A stretch of DNA of 64,000 bases from Actinoplanes octamycinicus (lineage in GTDB: Bacteria > Actinomycetota > Actinomycetes > Mycobacteriales > Micromonosporaceae): positions 5,189,501 through 5,253,500 of the forward strand of contig NZ_JACHNB010000001.1 of the NCBI RefSeq assembly GCF_014205225.1. The letters are read 5' to 3'. This document shows, piece after piece, positions 31,482 to 39,282 of this stretch (position 1 is the first letter of the stretch; the number at the start of each line of letters is the position of its first letter). Under the pieces are notes generated by a model. That model made no database searches, was not told the DNA's origin, and saw nothing but the letters and a program-made list of their open reading frames with translations. A program made the translations under genes and the position numbers.

Positions 31482-32360
31482 ATGCAGACTCTTCACGGAC
31501 GCGTCGCGCTGGTGGCCGGCGGCACCCGGGGCGCCGGGCGCGGGATAGCCGTCGAACTGGGAGCGGCGGGAGCAACCGTCTACGTCAGCGGGCGCAGCAC
31601 CCGGGAACAGCGGTCGGACATGGACCGGCCGGAAACCATCGAAGAAACCGCGGAGCTGGTCACCGCGGCCGGCGGCGACGGCATCCCGGTGCGCTGCGAC
31701 CACGGCGACCCGGGCCAGGTGCGGGACCTGGCCGAGCGGATCACCGCGACGCACGGCCGGCTGGACATCCTGGTCAACGACGTGTGGGGCGGCGACCCGC
31801 TGAGCGAGTGGGGCACGCCGTTCTGGGAGATGGACCTGGACAAGGCTCGGGCCATGTGGGAGCGGGCGGTCTTCACCCACCTGGTGACCAGCCGGCACAC
31901 CGTGCCGTTGATGCTCCGCACGCCGGGCGGCCTGATCGTCGAGATCAGCGACGGGCTCGGCCGCGAGTATCGGGGCAATTTACCGTACGACCTGGTCAAG
32001 ACCGCCGTGAACCGGCTCGCCCTGGCCCAGGCCGAGGAACTGCGGGAGCACGGCATCACCGCGGTCGGGGTGACACCCGGCTTCCTGCGCAGCGAGGCGA
32101 TGCTCGACCACTTCGGGGTGACCGAGGCGAACTGGCGCGACGGCGGCCGGACGGACCCGCACTTCCTGGCCTCCGAGACGCCGCACTACGTGGGTCGGGC
32201 GGTCGCCGCACTGGCCGCGGACCCGGCGGTGTCGAAGCGGTCCGGCCAGGTCCTCACCTCGTGGGACCTGGCCGAGGAGTACGGCTTCACCGACGTCGAC
32301 GGCCGTCGCCCGCACTGGGACCGCCACATGCGCGGGGAGCCGGAGCTACCCGCCCGCTGA
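31482..32360 (+). CDS. Short-chain dehydrogenase/reductase
   Basis: 292 residues with a Rossmann SDR core: VALVAGGTRGAGRGIAVELGAAGATVYVSGRST is the cofactor-binding GxxxGxG, and LDILVNDVWGGD stands in for the usual NNAG. The active-site region reads LIVEISDGLGREYRGNLPYDLVKTAVNRLA: Tyr-x-x-x-Lys is present as YDLVK. An Arg-Ser-Thr after the second strand suggests NADP. The substrate is unknown; regulation by the divergent TetR suggests a small-molecule inducer. Confidence 0.9.
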   Translation: MQTLHGRVALVAGGTRGAGRGIAVELGAAGATVYVSGRSTREQRSDMDRPETIEETAELVTAAGGDGIPVRCDHGDPGQVRDLAERITATHGRLDILVNDVWGGDPLSEWGTPFWEMDLDKARAMWERAVFTHLVTSRHTVPLMLRTPGGLIVEISDGLGREYRGNLPYDLVKTAVNRLALAQAEELREHGITAVGVTPGFLRSEAMLDHFGVTEANWRDGGRTDPHFLASETPHYVGRAVAALAADPAVSKRSGQVLTSWDLAEEYGFTDVDGRRPHWDRHMRGEPELPAR

Positions 32361-32498
32361 CCAGCACAGGCGCTGCCGGAGGCGGCATCGACAGCCTCCG
32401 GCCCGCCTGTCCGCCGGCCCACCGCGCAGTCCCCGCCCGCCCTGGGGGGCCTGCCCAGTGCCAGCATGACGGTTATTCGCGATCTTGGTTCGCCGGAC

Positions 32499-32524
32499 TG
32501 TGGACGACGTGCTGATGTGGACAA
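32499..32524 (-). repeat. Dispersed element with two DnaA-box-like words (copy 2)
   Basis: On the minus strand TTGTCCACA (32524-32516) is followed by CGTCCACA (32506-32499), with the same 17-base phase and very similar intervening bases as copy 1 at 3339-3365. It lies between the convergent ends of the SDR and exonuclease genes. Confidence 0.6.
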
Positions 32525-32567
32525 CCGGCACTCGCCGCCCCGAGCGGCCGGCAGAGCCCGGACTCCG

Positions 32568-33476
32568 TCAGCCGGCCAGGGCGTCCACCAGGCGGCGGGC
32601 GGAGCCGGCCAGGTTCCACCGCTCGGCCAGGGCCAGCAGCGCGTCCGGGTCGCGGGGCTCGCGGGGCAGCGCCGGGTCGAAGTCGGGCAGCTTGACGTCG
32701 AGAGCGACCCGGCAGACCGGCAGCGCCCTCGCCAGGTAGTCCCGGGAGGCGTCCAGCTTGGTCCGGACACCCGGGGCGAAGCCGGACGCCGGGTCGTCGA
32801 GCGCCGCCATGATCTCGGCGATCCCGCCGTAGCGCTCGATCAGGCGGGCCGCCGTCTTCTCCCCGACGCCCGCGACGCCGGGCAGGCCGTCGCTGGGGTC
32901 GCCGCGCATCGCCGCGAAATCCGCGTACCACCGCGCGGCCACCCCGTATTTCGCCTGGACCAGGGCCTCGTCGGCGTCCTCGAGCTTGGCCACGCCCCGG
33001 CCGCAGTAGAGCAACCGGGTGCCGCGGGCGTCGTCGACCAGCTGGAACAGGTCACGGTCGCCGGAGACCACCTCGACCGGGGCGGCCTGGGTGGCGGCCA
33101 GGGTGCCGAGCACGTCGTCCGCCTCGTAACCCGGCACGCCGAAGGCCGGGATGCCGACCGCGGCGAGCACCTCGAGCAGCACCGGCACCTGGCGCTCCAG
33201 CGACGCCGGCACCTCCTCGACGTCACCGTGGGCGACCCGATGCTTCTTGTACGACGGGAGCAGCTCGACCCGCCACGCCGGGCGCCAGTCGGCGTCGAGC
33301 GCGCAGACCAGGCGGTCGGGGCGCCTGGTCCGGACCAGCTGGGCGATCATGTCGAGGAAGCCGCGGATCGCGTTGACCGGCTCCCCGGCCTCGGTCCGGG
33401 CCGCTTTCTCCGGGATGCCGTGGAACGCGCGGAAATACAGGCTCGGGGCGTCGACGGCCAGCAGTGGTCGAGTCAC
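32568..33476 (-). CDS. 5'-3' exonuclease (FEN-type, PolA N-terminal domain-like)
   Basis: 302 residues. It has the FEN superfamily layout: LLAVDAPSLYFRAFHGIP (first metal-binding Asp), AIRGFLDMIAQL, LVCALDADWRPAWRVELLPSYKKHR, GYEADDVLGTLA, VEVVSGDRDLFQLV, and the helix-3-turn-helix DNA clamp DGLPGVAGVGEKTAARLIERYGG. It removes flaps or RNA primers in DNA replication and repair, as a free-standing version of the PolA nuclease domain. ATG at 33476. The neighbouring aldo/keto reductase gene lies upstream on the same strand. Confidence 0.93.
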   Translation of the reverse strand: MTRPLLAVDAPSLYFRAFHGIPEKAARTEAGEPVNAIRGFLDMIAQLVRTRRPDRLVCALDADWRPAWRVELLPSYKKHRVAHGDVEEVPASLERQVPVLLEVLAAVGIPAFGVPGYEADDVLGTLAATQAAPVEVVSGDRDLFQLVDDARGTRLLYCGRGVAKLEDADEALVQAKYGVAARWYADFAAMRGDPSDGLPGVAGVGEKTAARLIERYGGIAEIMAALDDPASGFAPGVRTKLDASRDYLARALPVCRVALDVKLPDFDPALPREPRDPDALLALAERWNLAGSARRLVDALAG

Positions 33477-33509
33477 CCGCTAACCCTGCCACACGGGTCC
33501 GACAAAACC

Positions 33510-34475
33510 TCAGTGACCGATCACCGCGTGCGGCCGGTAGGGCGCCTCCAGGCGGGCGATCTCCTCCTCGGTCAGTTTCAGGCCGACCGCGGCCACCGCG
33601 TCGTCGATGTGTCGCTCCTTCGACGCGCCGATGATCGGGGCGGTCACCGCCGGCTTGGCCAGCAGCCAGGCCAGCGCCACCTGGGCGGCCGGCACCCCGC
33701 GGGCCGCGGCCACCTCGGCCACCGCGTCGGCGACCAGGAAGTCCTCCTCCTGGGAGAGCCGCGCCACCAGCGGATCGGTCTGCGCCCGGCGGCTCTCGGC
33801 GGTCCGGCCACGGGCCAGCACGCCCTTGGCCAGCGGGCTCCACGGGATCACCCCGACCCCGGAGTCCAGGCAGAACGGCAGCATCTCCCGCTCGTCCTCC
33901 CGGTACGCCAGGTTGTACTGCGGCTGCATCGACACGAACCTGGTCCAGCCGTGCCGCTCGGCCACGTGCTGCGCCTTGGCGAGCTGCCACGCGTACATGC
34001 TGGAGGCCCCGATGTAGCGCGCCTTGCCCGCCCGGACCACGTCGTGCAGCGCCTCCATGGTCTCCTCGATCGGCGTGCTCCGGTCCCAGCGGTGGATCTG
34101 GTAGAGGTCGACGTGGTCGGTGCCGAGCCGGCGCAGCGAGGCGTCGATCGCCGCCATGATGTGCTTGCGGGACAGGCCCCGGTCGTTCGGCCCCGGGCCG
34201 GTCGGGAAGAAGACCTTGGTGGCCAGCACGTAGTCGTCGCGGCTGGCGAAGATCGAGCGCAGCAGCCGCCCGGTGATCTCCTCGCTGACCCCGTCGGAAT
34301 ACATGTCCGCGGTGTCGAAGAAGGTGATGCCGAGCTCCGCCGCCCGCCGCACGATCGGCCCGGCCGCCTCCTCGTCGAGCACCCAGTCCCGCCAGCCGGC
34401 CGAACCGTACGTCATCATGCCGAGGCAGATCCGGGACACCTGGAGTCCCGTCCCGCCGAGTCGGGTGTAGTCCAT
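33510..34475 (-). CDS. Aldo/keto reductase
   Basis: 321 residues, a TIM-barrel NADPH oxidoreductase. The catalytic tetrad residues are visible: Asp/Tyr in FFDTADMYSDGVSEE, Lys in LATKVFF and His in LYQIHRWDRS. The C-terminal NADP-binding VTAPIIGASKERHIDDAV is typical. It begins MDYTRLGGTGLQVSRICLG at ATG 34475; a GTG at 34484 is an alternative start. The substrate is unknown. Confidence 0.92.
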   Translation of the reverse strand: MDYTRLGGTGLQVSRICLGMMTYGSAGWRDWVLDEEAAGPIVRRAAELGITFFDTADMYSDGVSEEITGRLLRSIFASRDDYVLATKVFFPTGPGPNDRGLSRKHIMAAIDASLRRLGTDHVDLYQIHRWDRSTPIEETMEALHDVVRAGKARYIGASSMYAWQLAKAQHVAERHGWTRFVSMQPQYNLAYREDEREMLPFCLDSGVGVIPWSPLAKGVLARGRTAESRRAQTDPLVARLSQEEDFLVADAVAEVAAARGVPAAQVALAWLLAKPAVTAPIIGASKERHIDDAVAAVGLKLTEEEIARLEAPYRPHAVIGH

Positions 34476-34504
34476 GATCCGCACCCTATTCGTCCGGCGT
34501 GGGG

Positions 34505-34536
34505 ACCGTCTGCCCGGTTTTCGCCGGGCAGACGGT
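34505..34536 (-). terminator. Terminator of the ABC exporter operon
   Basis: ACCGTCTGCCCGG (34505-34517) pairs perfectly with CCGGGCAGACGGT (34524-34536) around TTTTCG. It lies just after the FtsX-type permease stop at 34545 on the minus strand. Confidence 0.8.
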
Positions 34537-34544
34537 GCCCTGCG

Positions 34545-36875
34545 TCACTCGCTGTGCAGCACCTGGGCGATCGTCAGCCGGGCCGCGGCGCGGGCCGGGA
34601 GCAGCGCGCCCGCCACCGCGATCAGCACCCCGGTCAGGACCAGCACGATGACCAGGCCCGGGCTCCAGACCGCCGCCACCGACATCGGCAGGTGTGCCTG
34701 TGCCGCGCTGGACACCATGGTCAGCACCAGCCGGTGCGCCACCATCCCGAGCGGCAGGCCGAGCAGGCCGCCGATCGCCCCGAGCGCCGCCATCGAGGTG
34801 ACCATCATGGCCACCACCTGCCGCGGGGTCATCCCGATCGACTTGAGCATGCCCAGGTCGCGCCGGCGCTCCAGGGCATTGAGCGCGACCGTGTTGAGCA
34901 CGCCGAGGGCCGCGACCAGGGCGAGCAGCACGCCCAGCACGGTGGAGAAGCCGGTCACGATCACCGCGAAGTCGTCGGTGCCGACGTTGTTCCACACGTC
35001 CAGGCCGATGTCCGCCGCGCCCACCGCGGCGACGAAGCCGTCCAGGTCGGTGCCCGGGGTGACCTGCACCTGGTAGAGGAAGTCGCTCGGCTCGAGGCGC
35101 ACGCCGGGGACCGCGCCGGCCAGCGCCGTCCACTCGGCGAACAGGGCCGGCGGCCCGGACGGCCCGCGCACCGTCTCCCCGACGATCCGGAACGTGGTGC
35201 GCCGGCCGCCGGACTCGACGGTGATCGGATCACCCACCGTCAGCCCCCGCTGGAGCAGCAGTTTCGACGGGGCGACCACCTCGTCCGGCGCCGACATCCA
35301 GCGACCCTCGAGAAGCTGGGCCCGGTAGCCCAGGTCGGCCACGTCGCCGCGGCCGAAGTAGACCGGGAGCGGATTGCTGCTGCCCGGCACGCTCAGGTCG
35401 ACGCCGGCGAACACCCCGACCCGGGCCGCGCCTGGCAGGCCGCGCAGCATCTCCTCGACCTGCGCGTCGGTGCGGCTGGTCGGGGTGCCGAAGGCCGGGC
35501 TCAGGCCGCGCACCCCGATGTCGCCGCTGACCTGGTTGTCGATCGCGGTCACCCGGTTGAGCGTGCTGCCCAGGCCGGTCGCGAAGGTCACCGTGGTCAC
35601 CCCGAGCAGCAGCGCCGCCATGGTCAGCGCGGTCCGCCCGGGCCGGGCGAACGGCAGGCCCAGGCCGAGGCTGACCGCCCGCGGCAGGCGGGACGCACTC
35701 AGCGCCCGCTGGACCCGCAGGGCGCGCCCGCGCCGCTGCGCGCTGCCGGCACTGATCGCCTGCGCCGCGGAGAGCGAGTGCGCCCGGCGGGCCGGCACCA
35801 GGGCCGCGACCAGCACCAGCAGCGGCACGCCGAGCAGCGCGGCCAGCCACACCCACCAGCGGATCGAGGTGTCCCCGAACCCGAAGCCGCGGAACGCCTG
35901 CTCGATCAGGCCCTGCCCGCCCAGGGCGCCGATCGCCGCGCCGGGCACCGCGCCGGCCACCGCCGGGACCGAGGCCATCAGCAGGTAGACCGCGACGACC
36001 TGGCGCGGGGTGAAGCCGATCGCCTTGAGCACGCCGATGTGCCGGTACCCCGAGACCACCGCGCCGGAGACCACGTTGGCCACGATCAGCACCGCCACCA
36101 GCAGCCCGAACACGCCGAACGCGCCGAGCAGCGGAAGGTAGGTGCCGAGGTCCTGGGCGGCGTCCTCCTTGACCGCGAGGTACGGCTCGGCGGCGATCAG
36201 CGCGCCGCCGGGGAGCCCCGTGGTCACCCCGGCCAGGCGTGCGGTCACCGCCTCGCGGGTCGCCACGTCACCGGCGAACCGGTAGAGCATCTGCCACCCG
36301 GTCGGGCGCAGCGCCCGCACCTGCGCCGGGGTGACCCAGGCGTCCGCCGACTCGGTGATGCTGTCGGCGAACCCGACCACCCGGAACGTGACCCCGCCGG
36401 CGGTGACCGAGGTGAGCTCGGCGAGCGGGCCCATGCTGAAGTCGTCGTCCGGCGGGAAGGCCAGCACGATCTCGCCGGGGGCGGACGGCCAGCGCCCGTG
36501 CCAGACGTCGAGCCGGTCGACGGCGCCGCCCGGGTCGGCCCGGCCGACCACGGTGAGCGGGCCGGGCAGCGGGAGGAACTGCCCGTTCCGGTCCGGATCC
36601 AGCACCACCTGGCCGAACGGGCCGGCCGCGGCGGTCACCCCGGACCGGGCCGTGGCCAGCTGCGCCTCGGTCACCTGGGCCGGGTCGAAGACGGCGGCCG
36701 CGTGCGCGCCCTGCCGGGTCCCGAAGGCCCGGTCGAACGGCGCCGACGACGCGTCCAGCAGGGCCAGCGAGACCACCGTCGTGGCGCTGCAGAGCAGCAC
36801 CACCAGGGCGATCAGGAAGGTCTGCAACCTGCGGCGGCGGACCGCGGCCCGGGCCGCCCGCCAGACGGCGCTCAC
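34545..36875 (-). CDS. ABC transporter permease, FtsX/MacB-like (two FtsX domains)
   Basis: 776 residues. An N-terminal helix (TFLIALVVLLCSATTVVSLALLD) is followed by an extracytoplasmic domain, a first FtsX block of three helices (about 250-360; SGYRHIGVLKAIGFTPRQVVAVYLL), a second helix-domain unit, and a C-terminal FtsX block (RRDLGMLKSIGMTPRQVVAMMVTSMAALGAIGG). This doubled form pairs with one ATPase, here the gene immediately upstream whose stop overlaps this ATG (ATGA). Members export lipids, peptides or drugs. The divergent two-component system probably senses the same compound. Confidence 0.9.
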   Translation of the reverse strand: MSAVWRAARAAVRRRRLQTFLIALVVLLCSATTVVSLALLDASSAPFDRAFGTRQGAHAAAVFDPAQVTEAQLATARSGVTAAAGPFGQVVLDPDRNGQFLPLPGPLTVVGRADPGGAVDRLDVWHGRWPSAPGEIVLAFPPDDDFSMGPLAELTSVTAGGVTFRVVGFADSITESADAWVTPAQVRALRPTGWQMLYRFAGDVATREAVTARLAGVTTGLPGGALIAAEPYLAVKEDAAQDLGTYLPLLGAFGVFGLLVAVLIVANVVSGAVVSGYRHIGVLKAIGFTPRQVVAVYLLMASVPAVAGAVPGAAIGALGGQGLIEQAFRGFGFGDTSIRWWVWLAALLGVPLLVLVAALVPARRAHSLSAAQAISAGSAQRRGRALRVQRALSASRLPRAVSLGLGLPFARPGRTALTMAALLLGVTTVTFATGLGSTLNRVTAIDNQVSGDIGVRGLSPAFGTPTSRTDAQVEEMLRGLPGAARVGVFAGVDLSVPGSSNPLPVYFGRGDVADLGYRAQLLEGRWMSAPDEVVAPSKLLLQRGLTVGDPITVESGGRRTTFRIVGETVRGPSGPPALFAEWTALAGAVPGVRLEPSDFLYQVQVTPGTDLDGFVAAVGAADIGLDVWNNVGTDDFAVIVTGFSTVLGVLLALVAALGVLNTVALNALERRRDLGMLKSIGMTPRQVVAMMVTSMAALGAIGGLLGLPLGMVAHRLVLTMVSSAAQAHLPMSVAAVWSPGLVIVLVLTGVLIAVAGALLPARAAARLTIAQVLHSE

Positions 36876-37561
36876 GCCCGCTCCAGGGCGGCCTCGCGGG
36901 CGATCCGCCCGTCGCTCATCTCGATCAGGCGGCTCGCGCAGCGGTGCGCCAGCCGCTCGTCGTGCGTCACGATCAGCAGCGTCTGACCGATCTGGTTCAG
37001 ATCCAGCAGCAGGTCCATCACCTGCTCACCGGCCTTGGAGTCGAGCGCGCCGGTCGGCTCGTCGGCGAGCAGCAGGGCCGGCCGGTTCATCAGCGCCCGG
37101 GCCACCGCGACCCGCTGCCGCTCGCCGCCGCTGAGCGCGGCCGGATAGACGTCGCGGCGGTCGGCGATGCCCAGCTCGTCGAGGAGTTCCAGGGCGCGCT
37201 TGCGGGCCGGGCCGGCCTTGCCACCGGTCAGCTGGGCGGCCAGCGCCACGTTGTCCAGCGCGGGGAGGTCGTCCAGCAGGTTGAAGAACTGGAAGATCAT
37301 CCCGAGGTGGTGCCGGCGGAACAGGGCCAGCCCGGTCTCGGTCATCGTGTCCAGCCGCTCGCCGTGCACCCGGACCGTGCCGGCGGTCGGCCGGTCCAGC
37401 CCGGCGATCATGTTGAGCAAAGTGGACTTGCCGCACCCGGAGGGGCCCATCACCGCCACCGCCTCACCGGGGTGGATCTCCAGTGACACCCCGTCCAGGG
37501 CGACGGTCTCGCCGTACTCCTTGCGCACCCCGTCCAGGCGCACCACCGTCTCGTTCGTCAT
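36872..37561 (-). CDS. ABC transporter ATP-binding protein (MacB/LolD type)
   Basis: 229 residues with a full set of ABC motifs: Walker [11 protein letters not shown]-loop [10 protein letters not shown], signature [15 protein letters not shown], Walker [14 protein letters not shown] and switch His in [10 protein letters not shown]. The LLDDL and PTGALDS segments place it in the MacB/LolD group that works with FtsX-type permeases. The start codon region contains a 14-bp direct repeat (37555-37568 and 37579-37592) that may be regulatory. Confidence 0.94.
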   Translation of the reverse strand: MTNETVVRLDGVRKEYGETVALDGVSLEIHPGEAVAVMGPSGCGKSTLLNMIAGLDRPTAGTVRVHGERLDTMTETGLALFRRHHLGMIFQFFNLLDDLPALDNVALAAQLTGGKAGPARKRALELLDELGIADRRDVYPAALSGGERQRVAVARALMNRPALLLADEPTGALDSKAGEQVMDLLLDLNQIGQTLLIVTHDERLAHRCASRLIEMSDGRIAREAALERA

Positions 37562-37631
37562 GGCCGGACCGCTCCTCTCGTCATGGCCGGAACGCTACGG
37601 AGGCCGTCCGGCATCGGCATCGGACCGGGGG

Positions 37632-37637
37632 TTGACA
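37632..37637 (+). promoter_or_regulatory. -35 box (TTGACA) before the histidine kinase gene
   Basis: A consensus TTGACA lies between the divergent ABC and histidine kinase genes. The -10 box is not clear (GGATGT at 37658-37663 is the best). Partial inverted CATCC/GGATG arms flank GTAC words here, a possible binding site for the response regulator. Confidence 0.35.
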
Positions 37638-37659
37638 TCCGGGGGACGTACCACCCGGG

Positions 37660-38541
37660 ATGTACGCGGCCTCGGCGCCGGGGATGATGTGCCCGCGCCC
37701 CGCTTCTGCCAAGGTGTCTCCCGTGGGGACGCTGGTGCTGGCCGGAGCGCTCGCGGTGGCCGTGCTGGCCGCCGCCGGACTGGGGATCGCGCTGGTCCGC
37801 GCCCGGCGCCGGCACGAGCGGGCGATGGGCGAGCGGGGCTGGCTGCTGGAGCGGGAGCGGGAGACCGCCGCGCAGGCCGCGGTCGGTGAGGAGCGCGCCC
37901 GGATCGCCCGCGAGCTGCATGACATCGTCTCGCACAACGTGAGCGTGATGATCGTGCAGACCGCCGCCGCCCGCGAGGTGCTCACCTCGATGCCGGAGAC
38001 CGCGGCGGGCGCACTGGCCGAGGTGGAGAAGGCCGGCCGGACCACGATGACCGAGCTGCGCCACCTGCTCGGCCTGCTCGCGCCGGACGCCGCCGGGACC
38101 GACGCGGACGACGATCTCACCCCGCAACCGACGCTGCGCTCCCTCGGACCGCTGGTCGACCGGATCGCCTTCGCCGGGCTGCCGGTCGAGGTGCGGGTCT
38201 CCGGTGCGGCCCGTCCGCTGCCGACCGGCGTCGACGTCACGGCTTACCGGATCGTCCAGGAGGCGCTGACCAACGCGCTGAAACACGGCGCCGGCGGCAA
38301 GGCGGAGGTGACCATCCGCTACGCCGAGCGGGCCCTGCGGGTCGAGGTGCTGACCACCGGGCCCAGCGTGCTCACCGGGGATGCCGTGCCGCGAGGCGGC
38401 GGCGCCGAGGACTCCGGCGCCGGTCGCGGTCTGCTCGGCTTGCGGCAGCGAGTTGCGGTGTACGGCGGGGAGCTGGACGCGCGGCGCCGGCTCGGTGGCG
38501 GGTTCCGGGTGCGGGCGAGGATTCCGGTGTACGGGGCATGA
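37660..38541 (+). CDS. Sensor histidine kinase (NarL-partner, HisKA_3 type)
   Basis: Up to 293 residues. A single N-terminal membrane helix (VGTLVLAGALAVAVLAAAGLGIALV) is followed by a short coiled linker and HisKA_3 with the phospho-His in RIARELHDIVSHNVSVM. The HATPase domain has N-box VQEALTNALKHG and G-box GRGLLGLRQRV. With almost no sensor domain it probably senses within the membrane, as in kinases that guard ABC exporters. The true start may be an ATG at 37684 or 37687, or GTG 37720. The stop overlaps the response-regulator ATG (ATGA). Confidence 0.9.
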   Translation: MYAASAPGMMCPRPASAKVSPVGTLVLAGALAVAVLAAAGLGIALVRARRRHERAMGERGWLLERERETAAQAAVGEERARIARELHDIVSHNVSVMIVQTAAAREVLTSMPETAAGALAEVEKAGRTTMTELRHLLGLLAPDAAGTDADDDLTPQPTLRSLGPLVDRIAFAGLPVEVRVSGAARPLPTGVDVTAYRIVQEALTNALKHGAGGKAEVTIRYAERALRVEVLTTGPSVLTGDAVPRGGGAEDSGAGRGLLGLRQRVAVYGGELDARRRLGGGFRVRARIPVYGA

Positions 38542-39245
38542 CGGCGTACCGAAAGGATCCGGAGATCTCCGGGAGCGCGCCGCCTCCGGTGGGCGAGCCC
38601 GCGCCGCGCGTGCTCGTCGTCGACGACCAGGAGCTGATCCGGGCCGGGTTCCGACTGATCCTGACCGCGCGGGGGATCGACGTGGTGGGTGAGGCCGGCG
38701 ACGGCGCCGAGGCGGTCGAGGCGGAGCGGCGGCTGCGGCCGGACGTGGTGCTGATGGACATCCGGATGCCGGTGCTGGACGGGCTGGAGGCGACCCGGCG
38801 GATCCTGGCCCGCAGCCCGCACTGCCGGGTGCTCATGCTGACCACCTTCGACCTGGACCGGTACGTCTACGCCGCGCTCGCCATCGGGGCCAGCGGCTTC
38901 CTGCTCAAGGACGTCACCGCCGACCACCTCGCCGCGGCGGTCCGCCTGGTCGGGACGGGCGACGCGCTGCTCGCGCCGTCGATCACCCGGCGGCTGGTGC
39001 AGCGGTTCGCCGGCGCCCAGCCGGCCGTGCACCGCGACCTGTCGCCGCTGACCCCGCGCGAGATGGAGGTGCTCGCCCTGCTCGGGCGCGGCCTGTCGAA
39101 CGCGGAACTGGCCGCGGAGCTGACCCTCAGCGAGGCGACGGTGAAGACGCACGTCGCCCGGATCTTCGCCAAGCTGGAGCTGCGGGACCGGGCGCAGGCG
39201 GTGGTCCTGGCGTACGAGACCGGGCTGGTCACGCCGGGGTCGTGA
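38538..39245 (+). CDS. LuxR/NarL-family response regulator
   Basis: 235 residues. The receiver domain begins at PRVLVVDDQELIRAGFRLIL (about 25) with the phospho-acceptor in VVLMDIRMPVLDGL; the C-terminal LuxR helix-turn-helix is LTPREMEVLALLGRGLSNAELAAELTLSEATVKTHVARIFAKL. It pairs with the overlapping kinase gene and probably controls the divergent ABC exporter. The first 20-24 residues are atypical and encode a copy of the dispersed GCGTACCGAAAGGATCC word, so a start at GTG 38589 is possible. Confidence 0.92.
   Translation: MTAYRKDPEISGSAPPPVGEPAPRVLVVDDQELIRAGFRLILTARGIDVVGEAGDGAEAVEAERRLRPDVVLMDIRMPVLDGLEATRRILARSPHCRVLMLTTFDLDRYVYAALAIGASGFLLKDVTADHLAAAVRLVGTGDALLAPSITRRLVQRFAGAQPAVHRDLSPLTPREMEVLALLGRGLSNAELAAELTLSEATVKTHVARIFAKLELRDRAQAVVLAYETGLVTPGS
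38544..38560 (+). repeat. Dispersed 17-bp word GCGTACCGAAAGGATCC
   Basis: Identical over 17 bases to the minus-strand copy at 339-355; shorter copies occur at 42234 and 46040. Here it lies at the very start of the response-regulator frame. Confidence 0.7.
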
Positions 39246-39268
39246 GAAAAAGTGTCGGACCGCTGGTC

Positions 39269-39282
39269 TAGCTTTCCGGCCA
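39269..39282 (+). promoter_or_regulatory. Leaderless-type promoter of the DUF6493-like gene
   Basis: TAGCTT (39269-39274) is a TANNNT -10 box whose predicted transcription start, 7-8 bp downstream, coincides with the ATG at 39282. It argues for that start over the upstream in-frame GTG at 39252. Confidence 0.45.

Noticed and set aside
32466..36986. Plus-strand open frame of about 1500 codons opposite the exonuclease, aldo/keto reductase and ABC genes
   Set aside because: Antisense shadow with His/Gln/Arg-rich composition; three clear genes lie on the other strand.
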